Assembly (NCBI RefSeq): GCF_016428805.1 | Contig: NZ_JAELTJ010000011.1 | Span: forward strand, 16,982-80,981 | Direction: 5' to 3' | Source of the DNA: Achromobacter sp. ASV32 | Lineage (GTDB): Bacteria > Pseudomonadota > Gammaproteobacteria > Burkholderiales > Burkholderiaceae_B | DNA: 64,000 nucleotides | In this document: in pieces, positions 16,937 to 25,865 of the stretch | Position numbering within the stretch: position 1 is the first letter of the stretch | Layout of the letters: each line of letters starts with the position of its first letter | Position numbers and translations under genes: made by a program | Notes under the pieces: generated by a model | What the model was told of the DNA's origin: nothing | The model's input: only the letters and a program-made list of their open reading frames with translations | Database searches by the model: none

Positions 16937-18397
16937 GTGGACGATCTTTCGCAGCAGGAGTTTCGCAATTACATCGGCGGCGAATGGCTGCCCTGCGCCT
17001 CGGGCGCCACGGCGCCCAACGTCAATCCGGCCGATACCGCGGACGTGGTGGGGCGGTTCCCGCTGTCGGATGCCGTGGACGGCGCGCGAGCGGTGGATGC
17101 GGCGCAGTCGGCGTTTGCCGCCTGGCGCGACATGCCGATCTCCAAGCGCGCGGCCATCCTGTTTCGCGCCGCCCAGCATCTGGAAGACCACGCCGACGGC
17201 GTGGCCCGCGAACTGACCCGCGAAGAGGGCAAGAGCCTGGCGCTGGCCCGCGACGAGGTGCTGCGGTCGGCGCAGACGATCCGCTTCTATGCCGTGGAAG
17301 GGCAGTCGTTCACCGGCGAGACCTTCGTCAACGACGATCCGGACATGGTGGTCTACAGCCAGCGCGAGCCGCTGGGCGTGGTCACGGTGATCTCGCCGTG
17401 GAATTTCCCGATCTCGATCCCCGCGCGCAAAATCGCGCCCGCGCTGATCAGCGGCAACACGGTGGTGTTCAAGCCGTCTTCGGATGCGCCGCTGTCCGGT
17501 TACCGCCTGGTCGAGGCCTTCGTCCAGGCCGGCCTGCCGCCGGGGGTGTTGAATCTGGTGATCGGGCCGGCCTCCAAGGTGGGGCAGGCCATCACCGCCG
17601 CACCGGCAGTGCGGGCGATTTCGTTCACCGGGTCCACTGCCGCGGGCGAGCAGATCCATCGCGGCGCCGGCCTGACCACGCGCACGCAGATGGAACTGGG
17701 CGGCAAGAATCCGCTGATCGTGCTGGCCGACGCCGACCTGGAGCGCGCGGTGGACCTGGCGGTCAAGGGCGGCTTTTCGCTGTCGGGCCAGGCCTGCACC
17801 GGCACCAGCCGTCTGCTGGTCGACCGCAAGGTGCTGCCGGCCTTTACCGACAAGCTGCTGGCGCGGATGAAAGCGCTGACCATCGGCAACGGCCTGGACG
17901 GCAATTTCGACCTGGGCCCGCTGGCCACTCGCAAGCAGCTCGACACCGTGCTCAGCTATGTCGCGCTGGGCAAGCAGGAAGCCACCCACCTGACCGGCGG
18001 CGAACGGCTGGCAGGCGCGGCGTTTGATCGCGGCTATTACGTGACGCCGGCGCTGTTCACCGATGTGACGCAGCAGATGCGGATCGCGCGCGAGGAGATC
18101 TTCGGCCCGGTGCTGGCGCTGATCGCAGTGGACGGCTACGACGAAGCCATTGCCTGCGCCAATGACACCGAATACGGCCTGTCGGCGGCCATCGCCACCA
18201 CCGATGCGCGCTACGCCCACCGGTTCGCCCGCGACATCCAGGCCGGCACCGTCAAGATCAACCGCACCACCACCGGCAACCTCATCAACGCGCCGTTCGG
18301 CGGCCTGAAAAGCTCCAGCACGTCCACGTTCCGCGAGTCGGGCCGCGTCGGGCTGGAGTTCTACACGCAGATCAAGACCGTCTACCGCGCCGGCTGA
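16937..18397 (+). CDS. NAD(P)-dependent aldehyde dehydrogenase
   Basis: 486 residues from the GTG at 16937, chosen for the strong AAGGAAGGAG ribosome site at 16923-16932; an in-frame ATG at 16868 lies inside operator site B and is unlikely. Asn156 (SPWNFPI), Glu253 (QMELGGKNP) and the nucleophile Cys287 (GQACTGT) are all present. The sequence is closest in feel to semialdehyde and ketoglutarate-semialdehyde dehydrogenases, but substrate cannot be fixed. It would oxidise an aldehyde made by the diiron enzyme to a carboxylate. It starts a three-gene operon with the GlcG/HbpS protein and the reductase. Confidence 0.92.
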   Translation: MDDLSQQEFRNYIGGEWLPCASGATAPNVNPADTADVVGRFPLSDAVDGARAVDAAQSAFAAWRDMPISKRAAILFRAAQHLEDHADGVARELTREEGKSLALARDEVLRSAQTIRFYAVEGQSFTGETFVNDDPDMVVYSQREPLGVVTVISPWNFPISIPARKIAPALISGNTVVFKPSSDAPLSGYRLVEAFVQAGLPPGVLNLVIGPASKVGQAITAAPAVRAISFTGSTAAGEQIHRGAGLTTRTQMELGGKNPLIVLADADLERAVDLAVKGGFSLSGQACTGTSRLLVDRKVLPAFTDKLLARMKALTIGNGLDGNFDLGPLATRKQLDTVLSYVALGKQEATHLTGGERLAGAAFDRGYYVTPALFTDVTQQMRIAREEIFGPVLALIAVDGYDEAIACANDTEYGLSAAIATTDARYAHRFARDIQAGTVKINRTTTGNLINAPFGGLKSSSTSTFRESGRVGLEFYTQIKTVYRAG

Positions 18398-18419
18398 CGG
18401 CCAACCTGGAAAAGCAGAC

Positions 18420-18899
18420 ATGAAACAGATCTATCGCCTGGAACTGGAAGAAGCGCGCGCCATGGTGCGCGCGGCCATCGCCCGATCGGAACAGATCGGC
18501 GTGCTGGAATCGGTGTGCATCGTCGATGACGGCGGCTACCCCATCGCGCTGGAGCGCATGAACGGCGCCCGCATCACCGGCCCGCAGATCGCCTGGAACA
18601 AGGCGTTCACGGCGGCCGGGCACAAGCGGTCGACGCACCTGTTCACCACGCCGCCCAATGGCCCCGCGCTGCCGGGCAACGAGGCCTTCGGTATCCAGTG
18701 GAGCTTCGAGGGCAAGTTCGCCGCGTTCGTGGGCGGCTTTCCCATCGTGGTGAACGACGAGGTGATCGGCGGGGTCGGCCTGAGCGGCGGCAACGGCGAA
18801 CAGGACACCCAGGCAGGCCTGGCCGCGCTGACGGCGCTGGCCGAGCTGCTGGAGCCGCACGGCCTGAAAGTGCTGGTGCAGGCGGACATCAAGAAATAG
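18420..18899 (+). CDS. GlcG/HbpS-family protein
   Basis: A 159-residue cytoplasmic protein with the GlcG/HbpS fold: VCIVDDGGYPIALERMNGA near residues 31-50, the NKAFTAAGHKRST segment, and the C-terminal GGVGLSGGNGEQD loop. Members bind heme or small ligands and often occur as accessory genes in glycolate, diol or aldehyde catabolic operons without a known reaction. It starts 22 bp after the dehydrogenase stop, so it is co-transcribed. Confidence 0.85.
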   Translation: MKQIYRLELEEARAMVRAAIARSEQIGVLESVCIVDDGGYPIALERMNGARITGPQIAWNKAFTAAGHKRSTHLFTTPPNGPALPGNEAFGIQWSFEGKFAAFVGGFPIVVNDEVIGGVGLSGGNGEQDTQAGLAALTALAELLEPHGLKVLVQADIKK

Positions 18900-18921
18900 G
18901 CGACAGCCGGCAGGAAGCGTC

Positions 18922-19938
18922 ATGGCATACCGCGTGTATATCCTGGAAACCGAACAGACCTTCGTGGTCGAGGAAGGCGAATCCGTGCTGGACGCGGCCA
19001 CCCGCGCCGCGGTCAAGCTGCCGCACGAGTGCACGTTCGGCGGCTGCGGTACCTGCCGCGTCAAGCTGGCGGCGGGCACGGTGGCCTACGACGAGTTTCC
19101 GATGGCGCTGACGCCCGAGGAGGCGGAGCAGGGCTATGCGCTGGCCTGTCAGGCGCGGCCGTGCAGCGACCTGAGCCTGAGCGTGCCCGACCGGCGCGCG
19201 TTCGCCGAACCGCGGCGCCTGGCCGCTCGCGTGCACCGCATCGCGCCGCTGTGCGACGACGTGATCCACCTGACGCTGGCCTTGCCATCCGACGCGCCGC
19301 TGGATTACGTGCCGGGCCAGTACATGAATGTCGTGCTGCCGGACGGCGAAACGCGCAGCTTCTCGATGGCATCGCCGCCCGCCGGCAACCTGGTCGACTT
19401 CCATGTGCGCCGCATTCCCGGCGGCCGCTACACCGACCGCTGGCTGGGCCAGGCACAGGCAGGCGCCGCGCTGGATATCGAAGCGCCGCTGGGTGTGTTC
19501 AGCTACCACGAACAGGATTGGCGCCCCATGATCATGATGGCCACCGGCACCGGCATCGCGCCGATCAAGGCCATCCTGGAATCCCTGCTGGACAACGACG
19601 ATTGCCCGCCGGTGACGCTGTACTGGGGCATGCGCACCGAAGCGGACCTGTATCTGCGCGAGGTCATCGATAGCTGGGCCGGCCGGCTGTACGAATTCAA
19701 CTTCGTGCCGGTGCTGTCGCGCGCCGATGCCGGTTGGCGGGGACGCCGCGGCCACGTGCAGCAGGCGGTGCTGCAAGACCATGCCGACCTGTCGGAACAC
19801 GCCATCTACCTGTGCGGCGCGCCGGGCATGATCAGCGAGGCCACGACGCTGGTGGCCGCGCGCGGCGCCAGCCTGGACCACGTCTACGCCGACAGCTTCA
19901 CGTTCCAGCACGCGCCCGTGGCGGCGGATCAGGGCTGA
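18922..19938 (+). CDS. NADH:ferredoxin reductase with fused [2Fe-2S] domain
   Basis: A 338-residue three-domain electron-transfer protein of the phenol-hydroxylase/BenC reductase type. The N-terminal [2Fe-2S] domain has Cys37, Cys42, Cys45 and Cys76. The FAD-binding motif RSFSMAS is at 145-151, and the nicotinamide-binding loop GTGIAP at 209-214. It would take electrons from NADH and pass them to the oxygenase through one of the two free ferredoxins. It is the last gene of the aldehyde dehydrogenase operon, and its presence supports reading the cluster as a multicomponent oxygenase system. Confidence 0.9.
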   Translation: MAYRVYILETEQTFVVEEGESVLDAATRAAVKLPHECTFGGCGTCRVKLAAGTVAYDEFPMALTPEEAEQGYALACQARPCSDLSLSVPDRRAFAEPRRLAARVHRIAPLCDDVIHLTLALPSDAPLDYVPGQYMNVVLPDGETRSFSMASPPAGNLVDFHVRRIPGGRYTDRWLGQAQAGAALDIEAPLGVFSYHEQDWRPMIMMATGTGIAPIKAILESLLDNDDCPPVTLYWGMRTEADLYLREVIDSWAGRLYEFNFVPVLSRADAGWRGRRGHVQQAVLQDHADLSEHAIYLCGAPGMISEATTLVAARGASLDHVYADSFTFQHAPVAADQG

Positions 19939-19956
19939 CGGCGGCCGCCGCGCGGA

Positions 19957-20415
19957 TCAAGCCGCCTTCGCCCGCTCTTGCCGGAACACCAGCACCGGCA
20001 GTTTGGTGCGCGCCAGCACGCGCTGGGTTTCGCTGCCAAGCAGAAAGCCGGTCATGCCGTGGCGCCCGTGCGACCCCATCACGATCAGGTCGCAGTGGTG
20101 CTCCTGCGAGGCCGCCACGATGGCTTCATGCGGGTGGTCGTTGACGGCGACAGCCGTGTTGCAGGGCACCAGGGCGTGGCGCGCCTCCATCTCCAGGCCC
20201 TCCAGATAGGCCGTCGCATTCCTGCGTGCCTGGTCGGTGGGGGGCGCCTGGTGCGCGCCCAGCATTTCCGCCTGGTAGACCAGCAGGTGGTCTTCGGGAA
20301 TGGCGCGCAGGATCGTGATCGAAGCGCCCATTTCCTTGGCGAAAACGAGCGCTTGCCTGAAGGCCGACTCGGACGTCAGGGAGCCGTCCACGGCAATGAG
20401 CAGGTGCCTGTACAT
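19957..20415 (-). CDS. Universal stress protein (UspA family)
   Basis: 152 residues from the ATG at 20413-20415. The N-terminal LLIAVDGS motif and the C-terminal G-x2-G-x9-G-S loop (GSHGRHGMTGFLLGS) indicate the ATP-binding type of USP. It is convergent with the reductase gene and stands alone. Confidence 0.9.
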   Translation of the reverse strand: MYRHLLIAVDGSLTSESAFRQALVFAKEMGASITILRAIPEDHLLVYQAEMLGAHQAPPTDQARRNATAYLEGLEMEARHALVPCNTAVAVNDHPHEAIVAASQEHHCDLIVMGSHGRHGMTGFLLGSETQRVLARTKLPVLVFRQERAKAA

Positions 20416-20555
20416 GTTGCTTCTCCTTTGAGAAAAGGAATGTCCAGCAACGGCGAATCCAGTATAGGCCCGCGTCCGGCCGCAATCCAGTACTGCGTTG
20501 GGAGGAGGGGAAATAGCCGGGCGCCCGCCAGGCAGGCACCCCGCCCGGGCGCCTG

Positions 20556-22259
20556 CTACGCGATCCGGCGCAGCGTTTCGCCGGCTCCTGCCAGCCCGCG
20601 CGGCAGGGCTTCGATCAGGCTGCGGGTGTACGGGTGGCGGGCCTCGCGCCACAGGGTGGCGTTGGGGCCTTCTTCGACGATGCGGCCCGCATGCATCACC
20701 AGCACCCGGTCGGCCAGGTAGTGCACCACCGACAGATCATGTGAAATGAACAGGTACGACAAGCCGAACTCGGCCTTCAGGTCCACCAGCAGGTTCAGGA
20801 TCTGCGCCTGCACCGATACGTCCAGCGCCGACACCGGTTCATCGCAGATGACCAGCGCCGGACGCAGCACCAGCGCGCGGGCGATGCCGATGCGTTGGCG
20901 CTGCCCCCCGGAGAACTCGCTGGGATAGCGCGTCAGCGCGGCTTGCGGCAGGCCGACCGCGTCCAGGATATGGGCGATGCGACGGCGGCGTTCGTGGCGG
21001 TCATCCACATGATGGATGCACAGCGCGGCCTGCAGGATGTCGTTGACCGAATGGCGCGGATTGAGCGAGGCGTAGGGATCCTGGAAGATCATCTGCACGC
21101 TCTGGCGGTAGGCCGCCAGATCACGCTTGGCCAACCGGGCGGCATCCGCCCCGCGCAGCAGGATGCTGCCCGACGACGGTGCCAGCAGCCGCACCAGCGT
21201 GCGGGACAGGGTCGACTTGCCGCAACCCGACTCGCCTACCAGGCCCAGCGTCTCGCCGCGCGCGATCTGGAACGACACGCCGTCCACGGCGGCCTTGAGG
21301 CCCTGGCGGGTCGGATAGTCCACCCGCAGGTCACGCACCTGCAGCAACGGGTGGGCGTCCGGCGCGGCCGGGTCATTGGCGGCCGCCACGCGCGGTGGCG
21401 TCACCAATCCGAAAACCGGCCGCCCCGACGCCGGGTCCAGCCGGGTGCGGATTTCCGGCAGCCGCCGCTGGCGGTAATGGGTGGCATCGTCCAGCCGCAG
21501 CGACGCGCCCAGCAGGCCGCGGGTATACGGGTGGCGCGGCTGCGACAGCAATACGGACGCCAGGCCTTCTTCGACTTTCTCGCCGGCCACCATCACGGCG
21601 ACGCGGTCGGCCCAGTCGCCCACCACGGCCAGGTCATGGGTGATCAGCAGCAGCCCCATGCCCAGCTCGGCGCGCAGATCGTCCAACAGGCGCAGGATCT
21701 GCGCCTGCACTGTGACGTCCAACGCGGTGGTGGGCTCGTCGGCCACCAGCAACGCCGGCTCGCACGCGATGGCCGCGGCGATCATGGCCCGCTGGCGCTG
21801 GCCGCCCGACAGCAGATGCGGGTAGTCGTCGACGCGGCGCTGCGGCTCTGGCACTCGCACCAGGTCCAGCAGCTCGATGGCGCGCTGGCGCGCGGCGCGG
21901 GCCGTGGCGCCGCGATGCAGCCGCAGGGCCTCGCCGATCTGTTCGCCCAGCGTCAGCACCGGGTTCAGGCTGGTCATGGGTTCCTGGAAGATCATGGCGA
22001 TGCGGTCGCCGCGCAGGGCGCAGCGTTGACGCTCGGGCAGCGCCAGCAGGTCGCGTCCCTCGAACAGGATATGGCCGCTGGCGCGGGCATGGCGCGGCAG
22101 CAGGCCCAAAAGCGCCAGCGCGGTGGTGGATTTGCCGCAGCCGGACTCGCCCACCAGCGCCAGCGTCTCGCCGGCGCGGATCCGCAGGTCCAGGCCGCTG
22201 ACGGCCTGGTGGCCGGGGAAGGCCACGTTCAGCCCTTGGATGTCGATCAGCGTGCTCAT
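20556..22259 (-). CDS. Peptide-type ABC transporter, fused tandem ATPase (DppD-DppF / GsiA-like)
   Basis: A 567-residue protein with two complete nucleotide-binding domains. Walker A GESGCGKST occurs near residues 36-44 and again near 344-352; LSGGQRQR and FSGGQRQR signatures and both Walker B motifs (LLVADEP, LVICDEP) are present. Each domain ends with the oligopeptide-transporter C-terminal extension (RHPYTRGLL, RHPYTRSLI). It is the last gene of a five-gene minus-strand unit. The GsiA-like fused form fits import of peptides or glutathione-like compounds; the nearby sulfur genes favour an organosulfur cargo (inference). Confidence 0.9.
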   Translation of the reverse strand: MSTLIDIQGLNVAFPGHQAVSGLDLRIRAGETLALVGESGCGKSTTALALLGLLPRHARASGHILFEGRDLLALPERQRCALRGDRIAMIFQEPMTSLNPVLTLGEQIGEALRLHRGATARAARQRAIELLDLVRVPEPQRRVDDYPHLLSGGQRQRAMIAAAIACEPALLVADEPTTALDVTVQAQILRLLDDLRAELGMGLLLITHDLAVVGDWADRVAVMVAGEKVEEGLASVLLSQPRHPYTRGLLGASLRLDDATHYRQRRLPEIRTRLDPASGRPVFGLVTPPRVAAANDPAAPDAHPLLQVRDLRVDYPTRQGLKAAVDGVSFQIARGETLGLVGESGCGKSTLSRTLVRLLAPSSGSILLRGADAARLAKRDLAAYRQSVQMIFQDPYASLNPRHSVNDILQAALCIHHVDDRHERRRRIAHILDAVGLPQAALTRYPSEFSGGQRQRIGIARALVLRPALVICDEPVSALDVSVQAQILNLLVDLKAEFGLSYLFISHDLSVVHYLADRVLVMHAGRIVEEGPNATLWREARHPYTRSLIEALPRGLAGAGETLRRIA

Positions 22260-22277
22260 AGGGAATGGGAGGAAAGG

Positions 22278-23147
22278 TCAGCGCGCGGGGGCGGGCGCCG
22301 CGGCCATGTGGCGCCGCAGTTTGGGATTGAGGGCATCGTTGATGGCATCGCTGAGCAGGTTCAGCGCCAGCACGGCGGCCATGATGGTCAGGCCGGGCAG
22401 GGCGGTCATGTACCAGGCGGTACGCAGGGCCTCGCGGCCGGCGCCCACCATGCTGCCCCAGCTGACCACATTGGGATCGCCCAGTCCCAGGAATGACAGT
22501 CCGGCTTCGGACAGGATGGCGTTGGCCACCAGCACGGCGGTGGTGACGATGATGGGCGGCAAGGCGTTGGGCAGGATCTCGCGGAAAATGATGCGGGCGT
22601 GGCCGGCGCCCAGCGCCTGCGCGGCGCGCACGAACTCGCGTTCGCGCAGCGCGATGAATTCGCCGCGCGTCAGGCGGGCGATGCCGGTCCAGGACGTCAC
22701 GCCCAGCGCGAAGATGATCGTCGATAGCGACGGCCCCAGGATCGCCACCAGCACGATGGCCAGGAGAAACGACGGCACCGTCTGGAACAGCTCGGTCACG
22801 CGCATCAGCACGGCGTCGGTGCGCGCACCGGCATAGCCGGCAAACGCGCCGACCAGCAGACCGATGCCCAGCGCGATGGCCGCCGACGCGCCGCCCACCA
22901 GCAGCGAGACGCGGGCCCCGTGGAACAGGCCGGCCAGGATGTCACGGCCCATCAGGTCGGTGCCGGCGGGAAACCCGGCGTCGCTGCCCGGCCAGGTGAA
23001 GGGCGCGCCCACCATCTCCAGCGGGTCGCCCGGGTACAGCCAGCCGGCCGTGGCGGCGGCTGCCAGCAGGGTCAGCAGGATCGCCGCGCCGATGGCAGCG
23101 GACGGCGCGCGCAACAGGCGCAGCGCGGCGTGCAGGGCGGATTTCAT
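22278..23147 (-). CDS. Peptide-type ABC transporter permease (DppC-like)
   Basis: 289 residues from the ATG at 23145-23147, overlapping the stop of the upstream permease by 4 bp. An N-terminal membrane anchor precedes the GTDLMGRDIL motif typical of DppC/OppC. The EAA loop is ALGAGHARIIFREILPNALP, and about five further membrane helices follow. It pairs with the permease encoded just upstream. Confidence 0.9.
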   Translation of the reverse strand: MKSALHAALRLLRAPSAAIGAAILLTLLAAAATAGWLYPGDPLEMVGAPFTWPGSDAGFPAGTDLMGRDILAGLFHGARVSLLVGGASAAIALGIGLLVGAFAGYAGARTDAVLMRVTELFQTVPSFLLAIVLVAILGPSLSTIIFALGVTSWTGIARLTRGEFIALREREFVRAAQALGAGHARIIFREILPNALPPIIVTTAVLVANAILSEAGLSFLGLGDPNVVSWGSMVGAGREALRTAWYMTALPGLTIMAAVLALNLLSDAINDALNPKLRRHMAAAPAPAR

Positions 23148-24121
23148 GCTTTCCTCACGCGGGGGTCGAGCAGGCCGTAGGTGGCATCCACGGCGATATT
23201 CATGATCGCCACCAATGCTGCGCTCATCAGCAGGATGCCCAGCAGCAGATTGACGTCGCGGCTGGCGATGGCCTCGAACGACAACTGGCCCAGGCCGGGC
23301 CAGGCAAACACCGTTTCCACCACGATGCTGCCGCCCAGCAGCGCGCTGCTCTGCAGGCCCAGCATGGTGACCACGGGCAGGATGGCGTTGCGCAGCGCAT
23401 GGCGCCAGATCACCCGGGCCTCGCCGTTGCCGCGGGCGCGGGCGGTGCGGATGTAGTCCTCCTGCAGCGTTTCGATCATGGACGCGCGCGACAGGCGGGC
23501 ATAGATGGCGACGTAGTAGATCGCCACCGTGGCCACCGGCAGCGCCAGGTGGCGTGCATAGTCCAGCCACAGCGCCCAGCCCTGGTAGGCCGCACCCACG
23601 TCGCGGATGCCGCCGACCGGCAGCCAATCCAGATGCACGCCGAATCCCACGATCAGCATCAGCGCGGTCCAGAACATGGGCGCCGAATAGCCGGCGGTGG
23701 CCAGGGCCGACAGCAGCGTGTCCAGGAGGCCGTGCGGCCGGCGGGCGGCCAGCACCCCCAGCAGCACGCCCAGCAGCACCGACAGCGCCAGGCCCGTCCC
23801 GATCAACGCCAGCGTCGCCGGCAGGCGGCCGAAGATCAGCGTGGCTACCGGCTCGCCGTAGCGAAACGAATAGCCCAGGTCCAGCGACGCCAGGCTTTTC
23901 AGGTAATAGCCCAGCTGCGCCAGCACGCTCTGGTCCAGCCCGTAGGCCAGCCGCAGCTCGGCCACGTGGGCCGGGGTGATGCCGCTGTTCTCGGCGGCGA
24001 TCACGTCCACCAGGTCGCCGGGCACCAGTTTCAGCAGAAAGAAGTTCGCCACCGCGGTGGCCCCCACCACGAACAGGATCTGCAGCAGGTAACGGACGGG
24101 GCGGGGCAGGCGCGGGAACAT
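23144..24121 (-). CDS. Peptide-type ABC transporter permease (DppB-like)
   Basis: 325 residues with six membrane helices, the DppB/OppB N-terminus (RYLLQILFVVGATAVANFFL, then KLVPGDLVD) and the EAA loop RARGNGEARVIWRHALRNA. It starts 21 bp after the substrate-binding protein stop. Confidence 0.9.
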   Translation of the reverse strand: MFPRLPRPVRYLLQILFVVGATAVANFFLLKLVPGDLVDVIAAENSGITPAHVAELRLAYGLDQSVLAQLGYYLKSLASLDLGYSFRYGEPVATLIFGRLPATLALIGTGLALSVLLGVLLGVLAARRPHGLLDTLLSALATAGYSAPMFWTALMLIVGFGVHLDWLPVGGIRDVGAAYQGWALWLDYARHLALPVATVAIYYVAIYARLSRASMIETLQEDYIRTARARGNGEARVIWRHALRNAILPVVTMLGLQSSALLGGSIVVETVFAWPGLGQLSFEAIASRDVNLLLGILLMSAALVAIMNIAVDATYGLLDPRVRKA

Positions 24122-24142
24122 GTCTGGTCGATCCTGCGGCGT

Positions 24143-25831
24143 TCAGGCCTTGCCGAGCCAGACGTTGGCGAAGTTGTTGCGCGAGTGGGACGAGGCGTCG
24201 GTCACGTTGCGCAGTTGCTTGTCCCAGACGCCGAACCAACGGAACTCGAACAGGCCGATCAGCGGCAGGTCGCGCTGGGCCAGCCGTTGCACCTCGTTGT
24301 ACTGTTCGATGCGCTTTTGCGGGTCGGTCTCGACCTGGGCGGCCTCGATGGCGCGGTCCATCTCGGGGTTGTTGTAGCCCGAGACGTTGTACCAAGGGGT
24401 ACCGCGTGCTTCGGCGCGGCTCCAGTAGCGCGTTTCCACGCCCAGTTGCGGGTCGATCAGCACGGTGCCCCACGAACTGATCAGCTGGAAGTTGTAGTCG
24501 GTGAAGACGTTGCGGGTCCAGGTGGCCAGGTCCAGGCCGCGCAGCGTCACGTCGATGCCGATCTTACGCAGCGCCTGGCGCACGAATTCGCCGGTGCGGC
24601 GGTAGTCGTCGCCGAACGGAATGTAGTCGTGGGTCAGCGCAAAGCGCCAGCCGCCGGCGCCGCGCGGATAACCGGCTTCATCCAGCAGCTTCTCGGCCAG
24701 GGCCGGGTCGTAGGCGTACTGCTGCACATTGGGGTTGTGATAAGGCTTGACGAGCGAGGGCACCGGACTGACGAAAGGCTCGGCATAGCCGTTCCAGACG
24801 GTCTTGACCAGCGCCTGCTTGTTGACGGCGTGGGCGATGGCCTGGCGCACCTTCAGGTTGGACAGGATCGGATCGCGCAGATTGGCTTCCAGCCACAGCC
24901 AGGCGGCAAAGCCGTTGTAGCCGGCCGTGTCCACCGCCAGCTTGGGCAGCTTGGACAGGCGGGTGGCGTCGGTGAAGGCCACCGGGTTGCGCTCGCCGTA
25001 CGAGACGGCGCCGGTTTCCAGCGCGGTGGCGCGGCCGGACACGTCGGGCACGATCTTCCAGACGATGCGGTCCAGGAAGGGGCGTTCGGGCTGCCAGTAA
25101 TGCGCGTTGCGTTCGAGCACGATGTAGTTGCCGCGGTTCCATTCCTTGAAGACGAACGGCCCCGTGCCCACCGGCTTGTTGTTGTAGGGGTTGTTCTGGA
25201 TGTCGGTGCCCTCGAACAGGTGGCGCGGCAGGATGGGCGCACCCAGCGAGTCGATGGCGTTCAGCGCCACGGGCGTGGGTTGCGACAGATGCAGGATCAC
25301 GGTGTGGTCGTCCGGCGTGTCGACCTGCTGCAGGTACTGGAACACGCGGCGCGCGCTGGGCGCGTGCTTGAGCCAGACCTGCTCGGCCGACCATTTGACG
25401 TCTGCCGACGTGAACGGCTTGCCGTCGTGCCACAGTACGCCCTGGCGCAGCTTGAAGGTAATGGTCTTGCCGTCTTCCGATACGCTCCAGCTTTCGGCCA
25501 GCACCGGCCGCGGCTTCAGGTCGGGGCCATATTCCACCAGGCCGTCGAAGATCTTGCTGGCTACCGCGCCGGTAGGCGTGGACGAATTCAGGTAGAAGGC
25601 CAGCGTGGGCGGCTCGGGGTGCACCACCGCGTTCAGCACGCCGCCGCGGGTGGCGCCTTGCAGCGTGTTCGGCAGGCTCTGCGTGTCGGCGTGGGCCGGC
25701 GCGAAGATCACGTTGGGAAACAGCGCGCCGGTGCCCATCAGCGCGCCGGCGCTGAGCAGCCAGCGGCGCAAGGGGTTGACGGCATCGTGCGGCGTGTCGT
25801 CATGGGACGCCGGGGGCAAAGGCTGGGTCAT
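24143..25831 (-). CDS. Peptide-type ABC transporter substrate-binding protein (SBP family 5)
   Basis: A 562-residue family 5 solute-binding protein. A Tat-like leader (LRRWLLSAGALMGTGALFP, about residues 21-39) lacks the second strict requirement for a twin-arginine motif, so Sec export is possible too. The body shows the family signatures: AESWSVSEDGKTITFKLRQG near residue 113, then FTSADVKWS. No lipobox is seen, so it should be free in the periplasm. Ligand specificity cannot be read. Confidence 0.88.
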   Translation of the reverse strand: MTQPLPPASHDDTPHDAVNPLRRWLLSAGALMGTGALFPNVIFAPAHADTQSLPNTLQGATRGGVLNAVVHPEPPTLAFYLNSSTPTGAVASKIFDGLVEYGPDLKPRPVLAESWSVSEDGKTITFKLRQGVLWHDGKPFTSADVKWSAEQVWLKHAPSARRVFQYLQQVDTPDDHTVILHLSQPTPVALNAIDSLGAPILPRHLFEGTDIQNNPYNNKPVGTGPFVFKEWNRGNYIVLERNAHYWQPERPFLDRIVWKIVPDVSGRATALETGAVSYGERNPVAFTDATRLSKLPKLAVDTAGYNGFAAWLWLEANLRDPILSNLKVRQAIAHAVNKQALVKTVWNGYAEPFVSPVPSLVKPYHNPNVQQYAYDPALAEKLLDEAGYPRGAGGWRFALTHDYIPFGDDYRRTGEFVRQALRKIGIDVTLRGLDLATWTRNVFTDYNFQLISSWGTVLIDPQLGVETRYWSRAEARGTPWYNVSGYNNPEMDRAIEAAQVETDPQKRIEQYNEVQRLAQRDLPLIGLFEFRWFGVWDKQLRNVTDASSHSRNNFANVWLGKA

Positions 25832-25865
25832 GCGGATTCCTTCGGTCGAGATGGGTGTGGCCGGG

